Below, in pieces: positions 17,663 to 26,385 of a DNA stretch of 64,000 nucleotides (the stretch's first letter is position 1; each line of letters starts with the position of its first letter). A program made the translations under genes and the position numbers. The notes beneath the pieces were generated by a model, which saw nothing but the letters and a program-made list of their open reading frames with translations, was not told the DNA's origin and made no database searches. Source of the DNA: Gordonia tangerina (GTDB lineage: Bacteria; Actinomycetota; Actinomycetes; Mycobacteriales; Mycobacteriaceae); the NCBI RefSeq assembly GCF_021556435.1, contig NZ_JAKGCU010000013.1, positions 1 through 64,000 on the forward strand, given 5' to 3'.

Positions 17663-18318
17663 GGAAGGCTCCTCGAAGAAGTTGGGGACCGGCGCACCCA
17701 CAGGCGGCACAGTCGGTAGCCACAGATCCGATCGATGGTAACGGCGTGCGACGGCTCGGGTACCGCAATGCATACGCTCGCCCCGAACCAGCGGCCCAAG
17801 GAGCGCCGACAAGCTCCGCACCAATCCTGCCTCGACAGCGCAGAGTCAACGGGGCCTGCGACGGGCTATGGTGCAGAGCTGTCCAAGCGGTCGGCGAGCG
17901 GCCAAAACTGAGTCCGGCGACCCGGTGCAAAGCTGCCAACCAATGGTGTTGGGGGGTGCCACCAGTCTCGCGAGTAGTCACACTTCGACGACACCAAAGC
18001 CAGGCCCGACAGTCCGTCAGCCCACCCAAGTAACTGCAGGTATCAGGACCATGCTGCGTGCGAGTACAGACTTTCGATGGGATACCAGTCCAGGAATTCA
18101 CTGTCCTCCCCGGTGACGAGTCCAGATTCTCGGCGCGCGCGGCAATGGTCGCAGCCACGCGCCACACTCGACGCTGCGCTCCCCACCCACGCCACGAAAG
18201 GGCCGAAGGTCCCACCACCGGTGGCCGAGAGCCCGACTGCAACCGCCGTCGGCCGCAATATAGTTCGGGTAGCGGCGCCGTTCGACGCGTCGCTGCTCGA
18301 CGAGGAGGCGACCGCGAG
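17663..18318. other. Gene-poor region upstream of the pentapeptide gene and the SDR gene
   Basis: I see no supportable gene here. It contains direct-repeat copy B (18043-18144) and must hold the promoters for both divergent flanking genes. A CCA-ending segment near 17870-17990 looks superficially tRNA-like but lacks a T-loop and a matching acceptor stem. Confidence 0.5.
18043..18144. repeat. Imperfect direct repeat, copy B
   Basis: Partner of 15088-15189, with no gap over ~100 bp. It includes ccagtccaggaattcactgt at 18085-18104 and gcgcgcggca at its right end. In the minus-strand frame it is open and ends with TGA at 18045-18043, homologous to the stop in copy A. It could be the 3' end of a short gene used as a target, a duplicated intergenic element, or an attachment site. 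Confidence 0.75.
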
Positions 18319-19398
18319 ATGTCGACGGTGCTGATGACAGGATTTCCCGGCTTTCTCGGATCAGCGCTGTTACCGCGTGTGCTCGACCGCCGGTCAGGCT
18401 CGACGATGCTGTGTGTGGTTCAGGATCGCCATCTCGACACCGCCCGCGAGCGGCTCGCCGCCATCGAGCAGGCCCACCCCGGCATCGCCGGCCGCACCGA
18501 ACTCGTCGTCGGCGACATCACCGTGCCGGGCCTGGGTCTCGCTGCGGATACCGCACGCGACGTCGACGAGGTGTGGCACCTTGCCGCCGTGTACGACCTC
18601 GCGGTGGGACTCGAGATCGCGCGGAAGGTGAACGTCGACGGCACCGCCAACGTCATCGCGTTCTGCCAGGGCCTCGCCGGACTGCGCCGCCTGCAGTACG
18701 TCAGCACCTGCTACGTCAGCGGACGCTACGACGGGGAGTTCGGCGAGGACGATCTCGATGTCGGCCAGGAGTTCTACAACCACTACGAGGCCACCAAGTT
18801 CGAGGCGGAGAAGCTGGTCCGCGCCGCGATGGCCGACGGGTTGCCGGCGACGATCTATCGTCCCGGCATCGTCGTCGGCGACTCGGTCACCGGCGAGACG
18901 CAGAAGTACGACGGGCCGTACTTCGTCGCCGAATTCTTGCGCCGCCAGCGGCTGCCCATCGCGGTGCTGCCCGCCGTCGACGAGACGGTACGAACCTCGC
19001 TGGTGCCGCGTGACTTCGTCAGCGCCGCGATGGACGAGTTGTCGGTGCACGAGGCGACGGTCGGCCGCACCTACGCACTCACCGACCCGGAACCGCCGGC
19101 CGCCGCGGAGGTCGCGCAGATCTTCGCCCGCCATCTCGGCAAACGGGTCGTCTACCTCCCGGTGCCGCTGGGCATCGTGCGGACCGCGCTGAACACCGTT
19201 CCCGGGCTTGTATGGGCTCTCGGCATGCCCGCCGAGGTGATCGACTACTTCTCCACCCGCACCTCGTACTCGACGAAGAACACCGTCGCCGAGCTCGATG
19301 GGACCGGTGTCGACTGTCCACCGTTCGCCGACTACGCCGACCGGCTGCTCGACTTCATGATCGCGCACCCCGACATCGGCTCGGCCGCCATGGTCTGA
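18319..19398 (+). CDS. SDR-family NAD(P)-binding protein, fatty-acyl reductase/male-sterility type
   Basis: A 359-residue extended SDR. It has the Rossmann motif TGFPGFLGS at the N-terminus, VDEVWHLAAVYDL, a catalytic Tyr-x-x-x-Lys (YEATK) after YVSTCYVSG, and the YRPGIVVGDS segment common in fatty-acyl-CoA reductase and carboxylic-acid-reductase-type domains. The start is the ATG at 18319, with GAGGAGG upstream. The gene for an acyl-ACP-reductase-like protein begins 30 bases downstream, so the pair is likely an operon for conversion of fatty acyl thioesters to aldehyde or alcohol (inference). The substrate cannot be read from the sequence. Confidence 0.8.
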   Translation: MSTVLMTGFPGFLGSALLPRVLDRRSGSTMLCVVQDRHLDTARERLAAIEQAHPGIAGRTELVVGDITVPGLGLAADTARDVDEVWHLAAVYDLAVGLEIARKVNVDGTANVIAFCQGLAGLRRLQYVSTCYVSGRYDGEFGEDDLDVGQEFYNHYEATKFEAEKLVRAAMADGLPATIYRPGIVVGDSVTGETQKYDGPYFVAEFLRRQRLPIAVLPAVDETVRTSLVPRDFVSAAMDELSVHEATVGRTYALTDPEPPAAAEVAQIFARHLGKRVVYLPVPLGIVRTALNTVPGLVWALGMPAEVIDYFSTRTSYSTKNTVAELDGTGVDCPPFADYADRLLDFMIAHPDIGSAAMV

Positions 19399-19428
19399 CG
19401 CACAACCACCGCACAGGATCGAAACATC

Positions 19429-21486
19429 ATGGCCGCCCGCACCTCCGGACTCATCGCCAACGTCAGCCTGGCCTCGTCACAGCGCGACTACGACATCACC
19501 GCAAACTTCCTCCACCACCGGTTTCGCATCGTCCGACAGGGCACCGACGGCAACCTCGCCGACGCCGAGACGTTGGCCCGGTCGTGGCAGGAACGCGGCG
19601 CCTCCGTCGTGGCGGTGACCGGCATCCGTGAGGCGCGTGCCGTCGGCCTCTACCACGGTGATCTCGCCGCGCTGGAGAAAGTCCGTCGAGCGGTCACCGA
19701 CACGCTGGTCACCGACGGCCATCGGCTGCGGGACATCCTGCAGGAGTGGGCCATCCGTCACGTTCAGACCGAGATGCCCGGGTTCTTCAGCAACGCCCGG
19801 GTGGCGGCCTTGGGCGGCGCCAACCACGACCGCACGGTACGGGTCCTGCGCGAGTACACCGACAACATCACCCTCGCCGACCCGCTGCTGCGCTTCGACG
19901 TCCCGGCACGACTCGACGCGGTCACGGCTCTGGCGATGTTCGCCGACGTCGGCGCCCTGCCGATGCGGGTTCTGCCCGCTCCGATCAGGTCCCGGATCGG
20001 CATGCCGAGCTTCATCAACAATCGACTGATGGCGCGCACCTCCGCCCGGGAAGCCGACGTCGTGGTCGCCACCTACGAGGAGCTGACCGGCTTCGGCCTC
20101 GAGGACCTCGCCGGCAAGACCCTGGTGACGGCCTCGATCGACGACGAGCGGCTCACCGAACTCACCTCCCGCGGAGTGGACATGGTAATCGATGCGACGC
20201 CACAACCGTTCTCAGTGACCGTCAACGCCGCCGTGCTCGAGGCGCTGATGATGGCGTCGGTGCACGAATCCGCCATACTGTCCGACGACGATCTGCTCGA
20301 CATGATCACCTCGGCCGGTATCGAACCCCGGCTCCTGTTTCCGAACGGACCCAAACGCAAGAGCCGGTTCGCGTTCGTCATCCATCCGCTTTCGCAGGAG
20401 AACTTCACGAAGGTGCAGCCACTGCGCACCATCACCATGGTGACTCCGGCGGTGGTGACCGACGCGATCGAGAAGATGTTGGCCTACGCGCCGCTGTTCG
20501 TCTACAGCCACATCACCGGGATCGTCTCCCCGACCGGCGCCGAGGCCGAGGGCTGGTTGATCAGCGTCGGCGGCACCCCGAAGGAACTCATGGCGCACAG
20601 TCCCGAATTCACCTACGCCCGCCTGCTCGCCGCCGCCGAGACGGCGCAGAAACTCGGCGCGCAGATCATGGGGCTCGGGGCGTTCACCAAGGTCGTCGGC
20701 GACGCCGGCGTCACCGTCGCGACGAAGGCGCCACTGCCGATCACCACCGGCAACAGTTACAGCGCTTCCGGTGCACTGTGGGCCGCCCACGACGCGCTCG
20801 ACCGCCTCGAGCTCGTCGAACGCGACGGGCACGGCCGGCTGAAAGGCAAGGCGATGGTCATCGGCGCCACCGGCTCGATCGGCTCGGTGTGTGCCCGCCT
20901 GCTGGCACTGGCCGCCGACGAACTCTGGCTCGTGTCACCGGAATCGGCAAAGCTGCTCGAACTCAAGAGCGACATCGAGAGCGAGCACCCGCGCGCCACC
21001 GTCCATGTTGCGGCGATACCGGACGCGCAGCTATCGGAGATGGACCTGGTTGTCACCGCGACCTCCGGGGCCGGCAAGCGCGTGCTCGACATCATGGCGG
21101 TCAAACCGGGCTGCATCATCACTGACGTCGCTCGACCTCTGGACCTCTCGCCCGAGGACGTGGCCAAACGTCCAGACGTACTCGTCATCGAATCGGGCGA
21201 GATCGAACTGCCCGGCACTGACGTGCACCTCGGCGACATCGGCCTACCACCGCATGTGGCTTACGCGTGCCTCGCCGAAACCGTCGCACTCGCCCTCGAG
21301 GGCCGTTACGAGACCTTCACCGTCGGCCGCAACATCAGCTGGGAGAAGGTCAAGGAGATCTACCAGATCGGCCTCAAACACGGGATGAAGCTGGCGGCGA
21401 TCTCCGGCGTGAACGGGGTGTTCACCGATGAGGACATCGCGCACATACGGGAGCTGGCGTTGCAGCGGCGCGCAGCCGCACGCTGA
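19429..21486 (+). CDS. Large protein with acyl-ACP-reductase-like C-terminal half
   Basis: 685 residues. From about 310 onward the order of motifs follows cyanobacterial long-chain acyl-ACP reductase: IHPLSQE, LGAFTKVVG, ITTGNSYSASGA, the Rossmann motif IGATGSIGS (~478-485), and HVAYACLAETVALALEG with a Cys (~614) at the place of the acylated catalytic Cys of AAR, then FTVGRN and KHGMKLAAIS. The first ~300 residues are an extra domain not found in AAR; part of it (EADVVVATYEELTG...DMVIDATPQP) looks Rossmann-like. It probably reduces activated fatty acids to aldehydes together with the upstream SDR. The domain relation is recognised by motif; substrate and cofactor are inferred. Confidence 0.72.
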   Translation: MAARTSGLIANVSLASSQRDYDITANFLHHRFRIVRQGTDGNLADAETLARSWQERGASVVAVTGIREARAVGLYHGDLAALEKVRRAVTDTLVTDGHRLRDILQEWAIRHVQTEMPGFFSNARVAALGGANHDRTVRVLREYTDNITLADPLLRFDVPARLDAVTALAMFADVGALPMRVLPAPIRSRIGMPSFINNRLMARTSAREADVVVATYEELTGFGLEDLAGKTLVTASIDDERLTELTSRGVDMVIDATPQPFSVTVNAAVLEALMMASVHESAILSDDDLLDMITSAGIEPRLLFPNGPKRKSRFAFVIHPLSQENFTKVQPLRTITMVTPAVVTDAIEKMLAYAPLFVYSHITGIVSPTGAEAEGWLISVGGTPKELMAHSPEFTYARLLAAAETAQKLGAQIMGLGAFTKVVGDAGVTVATKAPLPITTGNSYSASGALWAAHDALDRLELVERDGHGRLKGKAMVIGATGSIGSVCARLLALAADELWLVSPESAKLLELKSDIESEHPRATVHVAAIPDAQLSEMDLVVTATSGAGKRVLDIMAVKPGCIITDVARPLDLSPEDVAKRPDVLVIESGEIELPGTDVHLGDIGLPPHVAYACLAETVALALEGRYETFTVGRNISWEKVKEIYQIGLKHGMKLAAISGVNGVFTDEDIAHIRELALQRRAAAR

Positions 21487-21509
21487 GTCCGGTCCCGACT
21501 CCCCGCAAC

Positions 21510-22274
21510 CTACAGCTGCGCCCGGTTGCGCGCCATGATGTCGCGCCGATTCGCCTCCAGCGCAGGCCAGTCCGGCGTGGCGATGGTCGCCAACTCACCT
21601 TCCACGGCGAGCGCAGCACCAGTTGTCGCATCCCAGCCCGCGTCGTAGATCCGCTTGACCGAGCGCAACATCTCACCGTCGGCATCGGCGATCCGCCGTG
21701 CGATGTCCCATGCGCGTCCCAGCAGATCCTCGTGTGCGACGACCTCGGTCACCAACCCGATGCGCAATGCCAGGGCCGCATCCACCACTTCCCCGGTGAA
21801 CGACAATCGCCGCGCCCAGCCGGGCCCGACGCGGTCCGGCAACCGCACGGTCATCCCGCCACCGGGCAGCACCCCGACGCGGGCATGGGTGTCGGCGAAG
21901 ATCGCTCGATCACTTGCGACCAGGAAGTCGCAGCCGAGCGCGATCTCGAAACCCCCGGTGAATGCCGCACCGTTCACCGCACCCACCACAGGTGTGGCGA
22001 GCTCACCGACCAGCCGGATGCAGTTCGACTCGCGGATGGCCTCGAGGTAGGCGGGTCCGTCGCCGGCCAGGCTCTTGAGGTCGAGTCCCGCGCAGAATGC
22101 CGGGTCGGCACCGGTGAGCACGATCGCCCGAACGGCGTCGTCCGCGTCGAGTCGGCGCAGTGCCGAGCTCAGACCATCGGCCAGATCCGGGCTGAGCGCG
22201 TTGCGCGCCTGCGGCCGATCGAGAGTCACCAGCGCGGCGCCGTCACGCACATCCACCAGTAGCGGTTCGGTCAC
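21510..22274 (-). CDS. Enoyl-CoA hydratase/isomerase family protein
   Basis: A 254-residue crotonase-fold protein starting at GTG 22274. It has DRPQARNALSPDL, the oxyanion-hole segments DPAFCAGLDLKSL and GAVNGAAFTGGFEIALGCDF, and VGVLPGGGMTVRLP. A Glu in GGFEIAL is in place. It fits hydration or isomerisation of acyl-CoA in beta-oxidation or a related pathway. The gene lies 10 bases downstream of the dehydrogenase stop on the same strand and may be co-transcribed with it; a role in branched-chain amino-acid degradation would fit that context (inference). Confidence 0.88.
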   Translation of the reverse strand: MTEPLLVDVRDGAALVTLDRPQARNALSPDLADGLSSALRRLDADDAVRAIVLTGADPAFCAGLDLKSLAGDGPAYLEAIRESNCIRLVGELATPVVGAVNGAAFTGGFEIALGCDFLVASDRAIFADTHARVGVLPGGGMTVRLPDRVGPGWARRLSFTGEVVDAALALRIGLVTEVVAHEDLLGRAWDIARRIADADGEMLRSVKRIYDAGWDATTGAALAVEGELATIATPDWPALEANRRDIMARNRAQL

Positions 22275-22284
22275 CGCTGTGACA

Positions 22285-23346
22285 CTACGCGCGGAACCAC
22301 GGCCGATACTTGCGATTTCCCTCGATGATCTCGGTGGCCATCGACAGCGCCACACTCACCACATCAATTCCGCCGAGCTCGGATCGGTTCAGCATGTCGC
22401 GGGCGGTGTCGGCGATGGCATCGACACGGTCGGCAAGACCGCTCTCGTCGTCGCGGAGTTCGGCTTCTACCGCGATGAGCCCACCGGCGTTGGCGACGAA
22501 GTCGGGAACGTGCACGATGCCACGCTCGCGCAGATCGCGGGCGAGCGCCGGGGTCGACAGCATGTTGTTGGCGGCACCGACGAGTGCCGAAGCTCGCAAC
22601 CGCGGGACCGCATGCTCGTCGATGGCTCCGCCGGCGGCGCACGGTGCCACCACATCGACATCGACGAACAGAATATCGGCCAAATCCGTGGCGGTGACCC
22701 CGAGTTCGTCGACCGCGTCGTGCACCCGCACCGGATCGATGTCGGCGGCGAGCACCTCCGCTTCGGCAGCACACAGCATGCGGGCGACGTGCAGACCGAC
22801 ATTGCCCAACCCCTGGATCGCCACGCGACTGCCGGCGACGGATCGACCACATGCCTCCAGCGCGACCTCGATGCTGCGCACCACGCCACGCGCGGTGTAG
22901 TAGGACGGGTCGCCGCGCTGCGCGCACACCACCGGGACGTGACGTCCGATCAGTTCCAGATCGCGCACAGATGTGCCCATGTCGAGTGCTGGGACGTAGC
23001 GACCATTCAGTGCCGCAATGTATTTGGCGTGGGCGATCAAGACCTCGTCGCGGTTTGCCACGCGCGGATCGGCGTTGATCACACTCTTGCCGCCGCCGAG
23101 CGGCAGTCCGGCGAGCGCAGCCTTGTAGGTCATCGCCTGGGCGAGATTCATCGCATCCGCCACTGCGGCTGCCCGAGACGGATAGCGGCGCATCCGCACA
23201 CCGCCCAGTGATGGCCCGAGCGTCGTATCGTGCACGGCGATAACCGATTCCAGTCCCACCTCGGGATCTCGGCAGAGGACGAGCTGTTCGAAGTCGCGTT
23301 CGTGGAGTTCGGCGGTCAGGTCGGATGCGGTGAGGGGTGTGGTCAT
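22285..23346 (-). CDS. Leu/Phe/Val-type amino-acid dehydrogenase
   Basis: A 353-residue Glu/Leu/Phe/Val dehydrogenase. It has the substrate-binding segment GGVRMRRYPS, the catalytic lysine region MTYKAALAGLPLGGGKSVI, and the NAD-binding motif GLGNVGLHVA. It deaminates a branched-chain or aromatic amino acid to the 2-oxo acid with NAD+. The length matches Leu/Val/Phe dehydrogenases rather than the longer glutamate enzymes. ATG 23346 was chosen over a GTG 12 bases upstream. An Lrp/AsnC gene starts 111 bases away on the opposite strand, so amino-acid-responsive control is likely. Exact substrate not determined. Confidence 0.9.
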   Translation of the reverse strand: MTTPLTASDLTAELHERDFEQLVLCRDPEVGLESVIAVHDTTLGPSLGGVRMRRYPSRAAAVADAMNLAQAMTYKAALAGLPLGGGKSVINADPRVANRDEVLIAHAKYIAALNGRYVPALDMGTSVRDLELIGRHVPVVCAQRGDPSYYTARGVVRSIEVALEACGRSVAGSRVAIQGLGNVGLHVARMLCAAEAEVLAADIDPVRVHDAVDELGVTATDLADILFVDVDVVAPCAAGGAIDEHAVPRLRASALVGAANNMLSTPALARDLRERGIVHVPDFVANAGGLIAVEAELRDDESGLADRVDAIADTARDMLNRSELGGIDVVSVALSMATEIIEGNRKYRPWFRA

Positions 23347-23457
23347 GGCGCAGGACACTATGGCCGACCGAAATGCTGCCGCAAGGAGTTGGTGCGAACT
23401 GGCTCACATGTCGCAAACCTTTGCCACCACGAGAGCGCATTCGATAAATTGTTGCGC
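23347..23457. promoter_or_regulatory. Divergent promoter region of dehydrogenase and lrp-type gene
   Basis: 111 bases between the two divergent starts, more AT-rich than its surroundings. It includes gcgcattcgataaattgttgcgc, with GCGCA/TGCGC arms around an AT-rich centre (about 23435-23457), an Lrp-operator-like arrangement right in front of the regulator start. Operator function is inferred. Confidence 0.45.
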
Positions 23458-23892
23458 ATGGTCGATCTCGATGATGTTGATCTGGCCCTGCTGGCCCTGC
23501 TGTCCGAGGACGGCCGCGCCACCTTCTCGGAGCTGGCCGGCCGGGTCAATCTGTCGGTCGCAGCGACCAAGCGCCGCGTCGATCGATTGCGTGCCCAGCG
23601 GGTGATCACCGGATTCACCGCCACGATCGACCAGACGGCAGTCGGCTGGCCGGTGCACGCCTTCACCGAGGTGCGCTACGTGGGCACGTCGCAACCCGAG
23701 GAGATGATGGAGGCGATGACGCAGATACCCGAGGTGGAGGCCGTCTACACGATCGCCGGCGATCCCGACATGCTGGTGAAGGTGCGCGCCCGCGACCACA
23801 GCCACCTGCAGCAGGTCATCAACCATCTGCGTCGGGGCGGCAAAGCGACCGGAACGAAGACGATGATCGTGCTCGGCTCCTGGCATCGGTGA
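23458..23892 (+). CDS. Lrp/AsnC-family transcriptional regulator
   Basis: 144 residues. The N-terminal HTH contains LLSEDGRATFSELAGRVNLSVAATKRRVDRL, the usual AsnC-type helices. The C-terminal RAM effector domain has VEAVYTIAGDPDMLVKV. ATG 23458 starts MVDLDDVD; a longer frame upstream would run into the promoter of the divergent dehydrogenase. It probably senses an amino acid and controls the dehydrogenase gene, and possibly the APC permease downstream. Confidence 0.88.
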   Translation: MVDLDDVDLALLALLSEDGRATFSELAGRVNLSVAATKRRVDRLRAQRVITGFTATIDQTAVGWPVHAFTEVRYVGTSQPEEMMEAMTQIPEVEAVYTIAGDPDMLVKVRARDHSHLQQVINHLRRGGKATGTKTMIVLGSWHR

Positions 23893-24005
23893 CGACGCAC
23901 CAACGGCACTCGGCAAGTGCCTTCATGACTCTGCGCGCAAGAAATTTCCACACGAAGCCGATCAGCACGACAATCTTTGCGTCCTGACCAGGATTTCACG
24001 TCTTC

Positions 24006-24023
24006 ATCTGGCGTGTGCCAGAT
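24006..24023. promoter_or_regulatory. Perfect inverted repeat upstream of the amino-acid permease gene
   Basis: ATCTGGC-GTGT-GCCAGAT, a perfect 7-bp inverted repeat ~160 bases before the permease ATG, in a 289-base gene-free stretch. Its position suits an operator, and it could also form a small hairpin. No T-tract follows, so it is not a terminator. The regulator is unknown. Confidence 0.4.
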
Positions 24024-24181
24024 CACACTGCTTGCATGGCGGGCACTGCCGGCACTCACCTGACAGGCCGGGGCGCAGCCCGCGGACACCGATCCCGCGC
24101 ACCCCGACCGACCGCCACAAGCGGGAGTTCCCGGCAGCCGGATGCACACTGCGCGAGCACAACTCGCATTGAGGAGACACC

Positions 24182-25738
24182 ATGCCCGGAGTCGGCATAT
24201 GGCGGACGAAGTCGGTCGAGCAATCGATCGCCGAAACCGATGAGCCGCGCAGTCGATTACGCAAGGACCTGACCACGCGGGATCTGACGACCTTCGGAGT
24301 CGCGGTCGTCATCGGTGCCGGCATCTTCACCCTCACGGCCCGCACGGCCGGTGACGTCGCCGGACCATCGGTGTCGCTGGCCTTCGTCCTCGCCGCCGTC
24401 GCCTGCGGCCTGGCGGCCTTGTGTTACGCGGAGTTCGCCTCGACGGTCCCGGTCGCCGGCAGCGCCTACACCTTCTCTTACGCCACGTTCGGCGAGTTCA
24501 TCGCCTGGATCATCGGGTGGGACCTGATCCTCGAGTTCGCTCTGGCCAGTTCGGTGGTGGCCAAGGGGTGGTCACTGTATCTGGCCGACTTCCTCGGCAC
24601 TGCGACCACGGTCGAGATCGGCGGTGTCAGCCTGGATCTGGGCGCGGTGGTGATCATCGGTGCCATCACGCTGACGCTGGCCTTCGGCGTCAAACTGTCG
24701 TCGCGGGTATCGGCGATCGTCACCGCCATCAAGGTGGCGGTGGTGCTGTTGGTCATCATCGTCGGCGCCTTCTTCATCAACACCGACAACTACCGGCCCT
24801 TCGTCCCACCGACGGAGGCGAACACCGAGAGCGGGGCCGGTCTGCAGCAGACGCTGTTCTCGCTGCTCAGCGGCTCCCACGGCAGCGACTACGGCTGGTA
24901 CGGCCTGTTGGCCGCCGCCAGCCTGCTGTTCTTCGCGTTCATCGGGTTCGACGTCGTGGCGACCACCGCCGAGGAGACCAAGAATCCGCAGAAGTCCATT
25001 CCCCGGGGCATTCTGGGCTCGCTGGCCATCGTCACCGTCCTCTACGTGGCCGTCACCGTCGTCCTCACCGGCATGGTCAGTTATCAACAGCTGCGCACCG
25101 ACGGACCACTCGTCGACGACGGCACGGCCACCCTGGCGACCGCATTCGAGTACCACGGGGTGACCTGGGCGCAGACAGCGATCAACGTCGGCGCACTGGC
25201 CGGCCTGACCACCGTCGTGATGGTGATGATGCTGGGGCAGACACGGGTGCTGTTCGCGATGTCCCGCGACGGGCTCGTCCCCCGGTCGTGGGGCACAACC
25301 AACAAGTCCGGCAATCCGATTCGCATCACGATGCTCGTCGGCGGAATCGTCGCGGTGATCGCGGCGGTGTTCCCCATCGAGACACTCGAGCAGATGGTCA
25401 ACATCGGCACCCTGTTCGCCTTCGTCCTCGTCTGCGCCGGTGTCATCGTGTTGCGGCGCACGCGGCCCGACCTGAAGCGCGGCTTCCGGGTTCCCGGCAG
25501 CCCGATCGTTCCGGCGATCGCGATCATCGCGTGCGGATGGCTGATGATCAATCTGTCCGTGGAGACCTGGATTCGCTTCGTCGCATGGATGGTGCTGGGT
25601 GTCGTCGTCTACCTTATCTACGGTCGGCGCCATTCGGTCCTGGGACGGCGACTGGCCGCTCCTCCCGCAACACTCACAACTGAGCCCGAGTACGTCTCGA
25701 CCGGCGCACGCGCAGAGCAGGCGTCGACCGACGACTGA
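24182..25738 (+). CDS. APC-superfamily amino-acid permease (cationic amino-acid transporter type)
   Basis: 518 residues with about 12-13 hydrophobic helices. It starts with the conserved cytoplasmic LRKDLTTRDLTTFGVAVVIGAGIF, where GAGIF is the substrate-site signature of the family; FIGFDVVATTAEETKNPQKSIPRGI and GQTRVLFAMSRDGLVP are typical of bacterial YfnA/CAT-like permeases. It imports amino acids by proton symport in the cytoplasmic membrane. ATG 24182 has GAGGAG seven bases upstream. The neighbouring Lrp regulator and amino-acid dehydrogenase suggest uptake feeding amino-acid catabolism. Confidence 0.92.
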   Translation: MPGVGIWRTKSVEQSIAETDEPRSRLRKDLTTRDLTTFGVAVVIGAGIFTLTARTAGDVAGPSVSLAFVLAAVACGLAALCYAEFASTVPVAGSAYTFSYATFGEFIAWIIGWDLILEFALASSVVAKGWSLYLADFLGTATTVEIGGVSLDLGAVVIIGAITLTLAFGVKLSSRVSAIVTAIKVAVVLLVIIVGAFFINTDNYRPFVPPTEANTESGAGLQQTLFSLLSGSHGSDYGWYGLLAAASLLFFAFIGFDVVATTAEETKNPQKSIPRGILGSLAIVTVLYVAVTVVLTGMVSYQQLRTDGPLVDDGTATLATAFEYHGVTWAQTAINVGALAGLTTVVMVMMLGQTRVLFAMSRDGLVPRSWGTTNKSGNPIRITMLVGGIVAVIAAVFPIETLEQMVNIGTLFAFVLVCAGVIVLRRTRPDLKRGFRVPGSPIVPAIAIIACGWLMINLSVETWIRFVAWMVLGVVVYLIYGRRHSVLGRRLAAPPATLTTEPEYVSTGARAEQASTDD

Positions 25739-25750
25739 CCACCGTTTCTC

Positions 25751-26272
25751 TCACGTATCACGCGGGTCGACCCGACCATCCCACATGGTCGGGTCTTCCT
25801 GCGGCGAGGGCAGATCCAGTCCGAGTGCGGACATGTGCGGCAACACACGATCGATGACCGAGTTCAGGTGTGCGAGATCATCGGCGTCCAGGGCATCGAA
25901 GATCAGTCGCTGCGCCTCGGTGCTGTGTCTCGGCGCAGCCGCACGCACCAGGTCCATTCCGGCTTCGGTGAGCATCACCGACACGGCACGACGGTCGCTG
26001 CCGTCGGACGACTTGACCCGTCGCACCCACCCCCGACCCTCCATCACCGTGACGGCGTGCGACAACCGACTCTGCTCACTGTGCGCGAGGACCACCAGAC
26101 GCCGCATGCCGATGGTCTTCTCTGGCGCCTCCGACAGCCGGAACAGGATCATGTACTGCGAGTGGGTCAGCCCGCTGTCGCGCCGCAACTGAACGTCGAG
26201 AGCATCGTCGAGCAGCATCGACAACGTCAGGAACCCACGAAACGCCCGCTGTTCGTCCGGAGTGAGCGTCAT
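25751..26272 (-). CDS. MarR-family transcriptional regulator
   Basis: 173 residues. It has the winged-helix core LTHSQYMILFRLSEAPEKTI, LVVLAHSEQSRLSHAVTVMEGRGWV and a beta wing RVKSSDGSDRRAVSVMLTEAG. It is divergent from the extradiol dioxygenase gene, with two perfect palindromes in between, so repression of both genes and release by a phenolic or similar ligand is the simplest reading. The C-terminus extends ~30 residues past the usual MarR fold, ending in an acidic tail. Confidence 0.9.
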   Translation of the reverse strand: MTLTPDEQRAFRGFLTLSMLLDDALDVQLRRDSGLTHSQYMILFRLSEAPEKTIGMRRLVVLAHSEQSRLSHAVTVMEGRGWVRRVKSSDGSDRRAVSVMLTEAGMDLVRAAAPRHSTEAQRLIFDALDADDLAHLNSVIDRVLPHMSALGLDLPSPQEDPTMWDGRVDPRDT

Positions 26273-26286
26273 GATCGCAGCGTAGC

Positions 26287-26342
26287 AAGTTCTTGAACTT
26301 TCATACAGATGGTCGTACGATCAGAATTCATGAAGATTCATG
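26287..26342. promoter_or_regulatory. Two palindromic candidate MarR operators
   Basis: AAGTTC-TT-GAACTT (26287-26300) and CATGAA-GA-TTCATG (26329-26342) are both perfect 6+2+6 palindromes in the 113-base gap between the marR-type gene and the dioxygenase gene. The first starts 15 bases from the regulator ATG. The spacing (42 bp, about four helical turns, centre to centre) would suit two MarR dimers. Confidence 0.6.
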
Positions 26343-26385
26343 CACACTCGCATGCGCTTCCTCGACCGACTGCGAAGGAACGACA

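Noticed and set aside
17868-17990. tRNA-like sequence ending in gccacca
   Set aside because: There is no T-loop GGTTCGA, no matching 5' acceptor arm and no clear anticodon stem.
16620-18242. A 540-codon minus-strand frame with HRGR-type repeats overlapping the pentapeptide gene
   Set aside because: It is the shifted-frame reading of the 33-bp repeat array: Arg/His-rich, with no protein-like composition and opposed by the clear repeat protein in the next frame.
22364-23440. 358-codon minus-strand frame overlapping the amino-acid dehydrogenase
   Set aside because: Arg-rich shadow frame without motifs; the dehydrogenase frame has the GGGK and GxGxxG motifs.
24421-25683. 420-codon plus-strand frame within the permease gene
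   Set aside because: Arg/His/Gly-rich shadow frame of the permease; the permease frame has membrane helices and family motifs.
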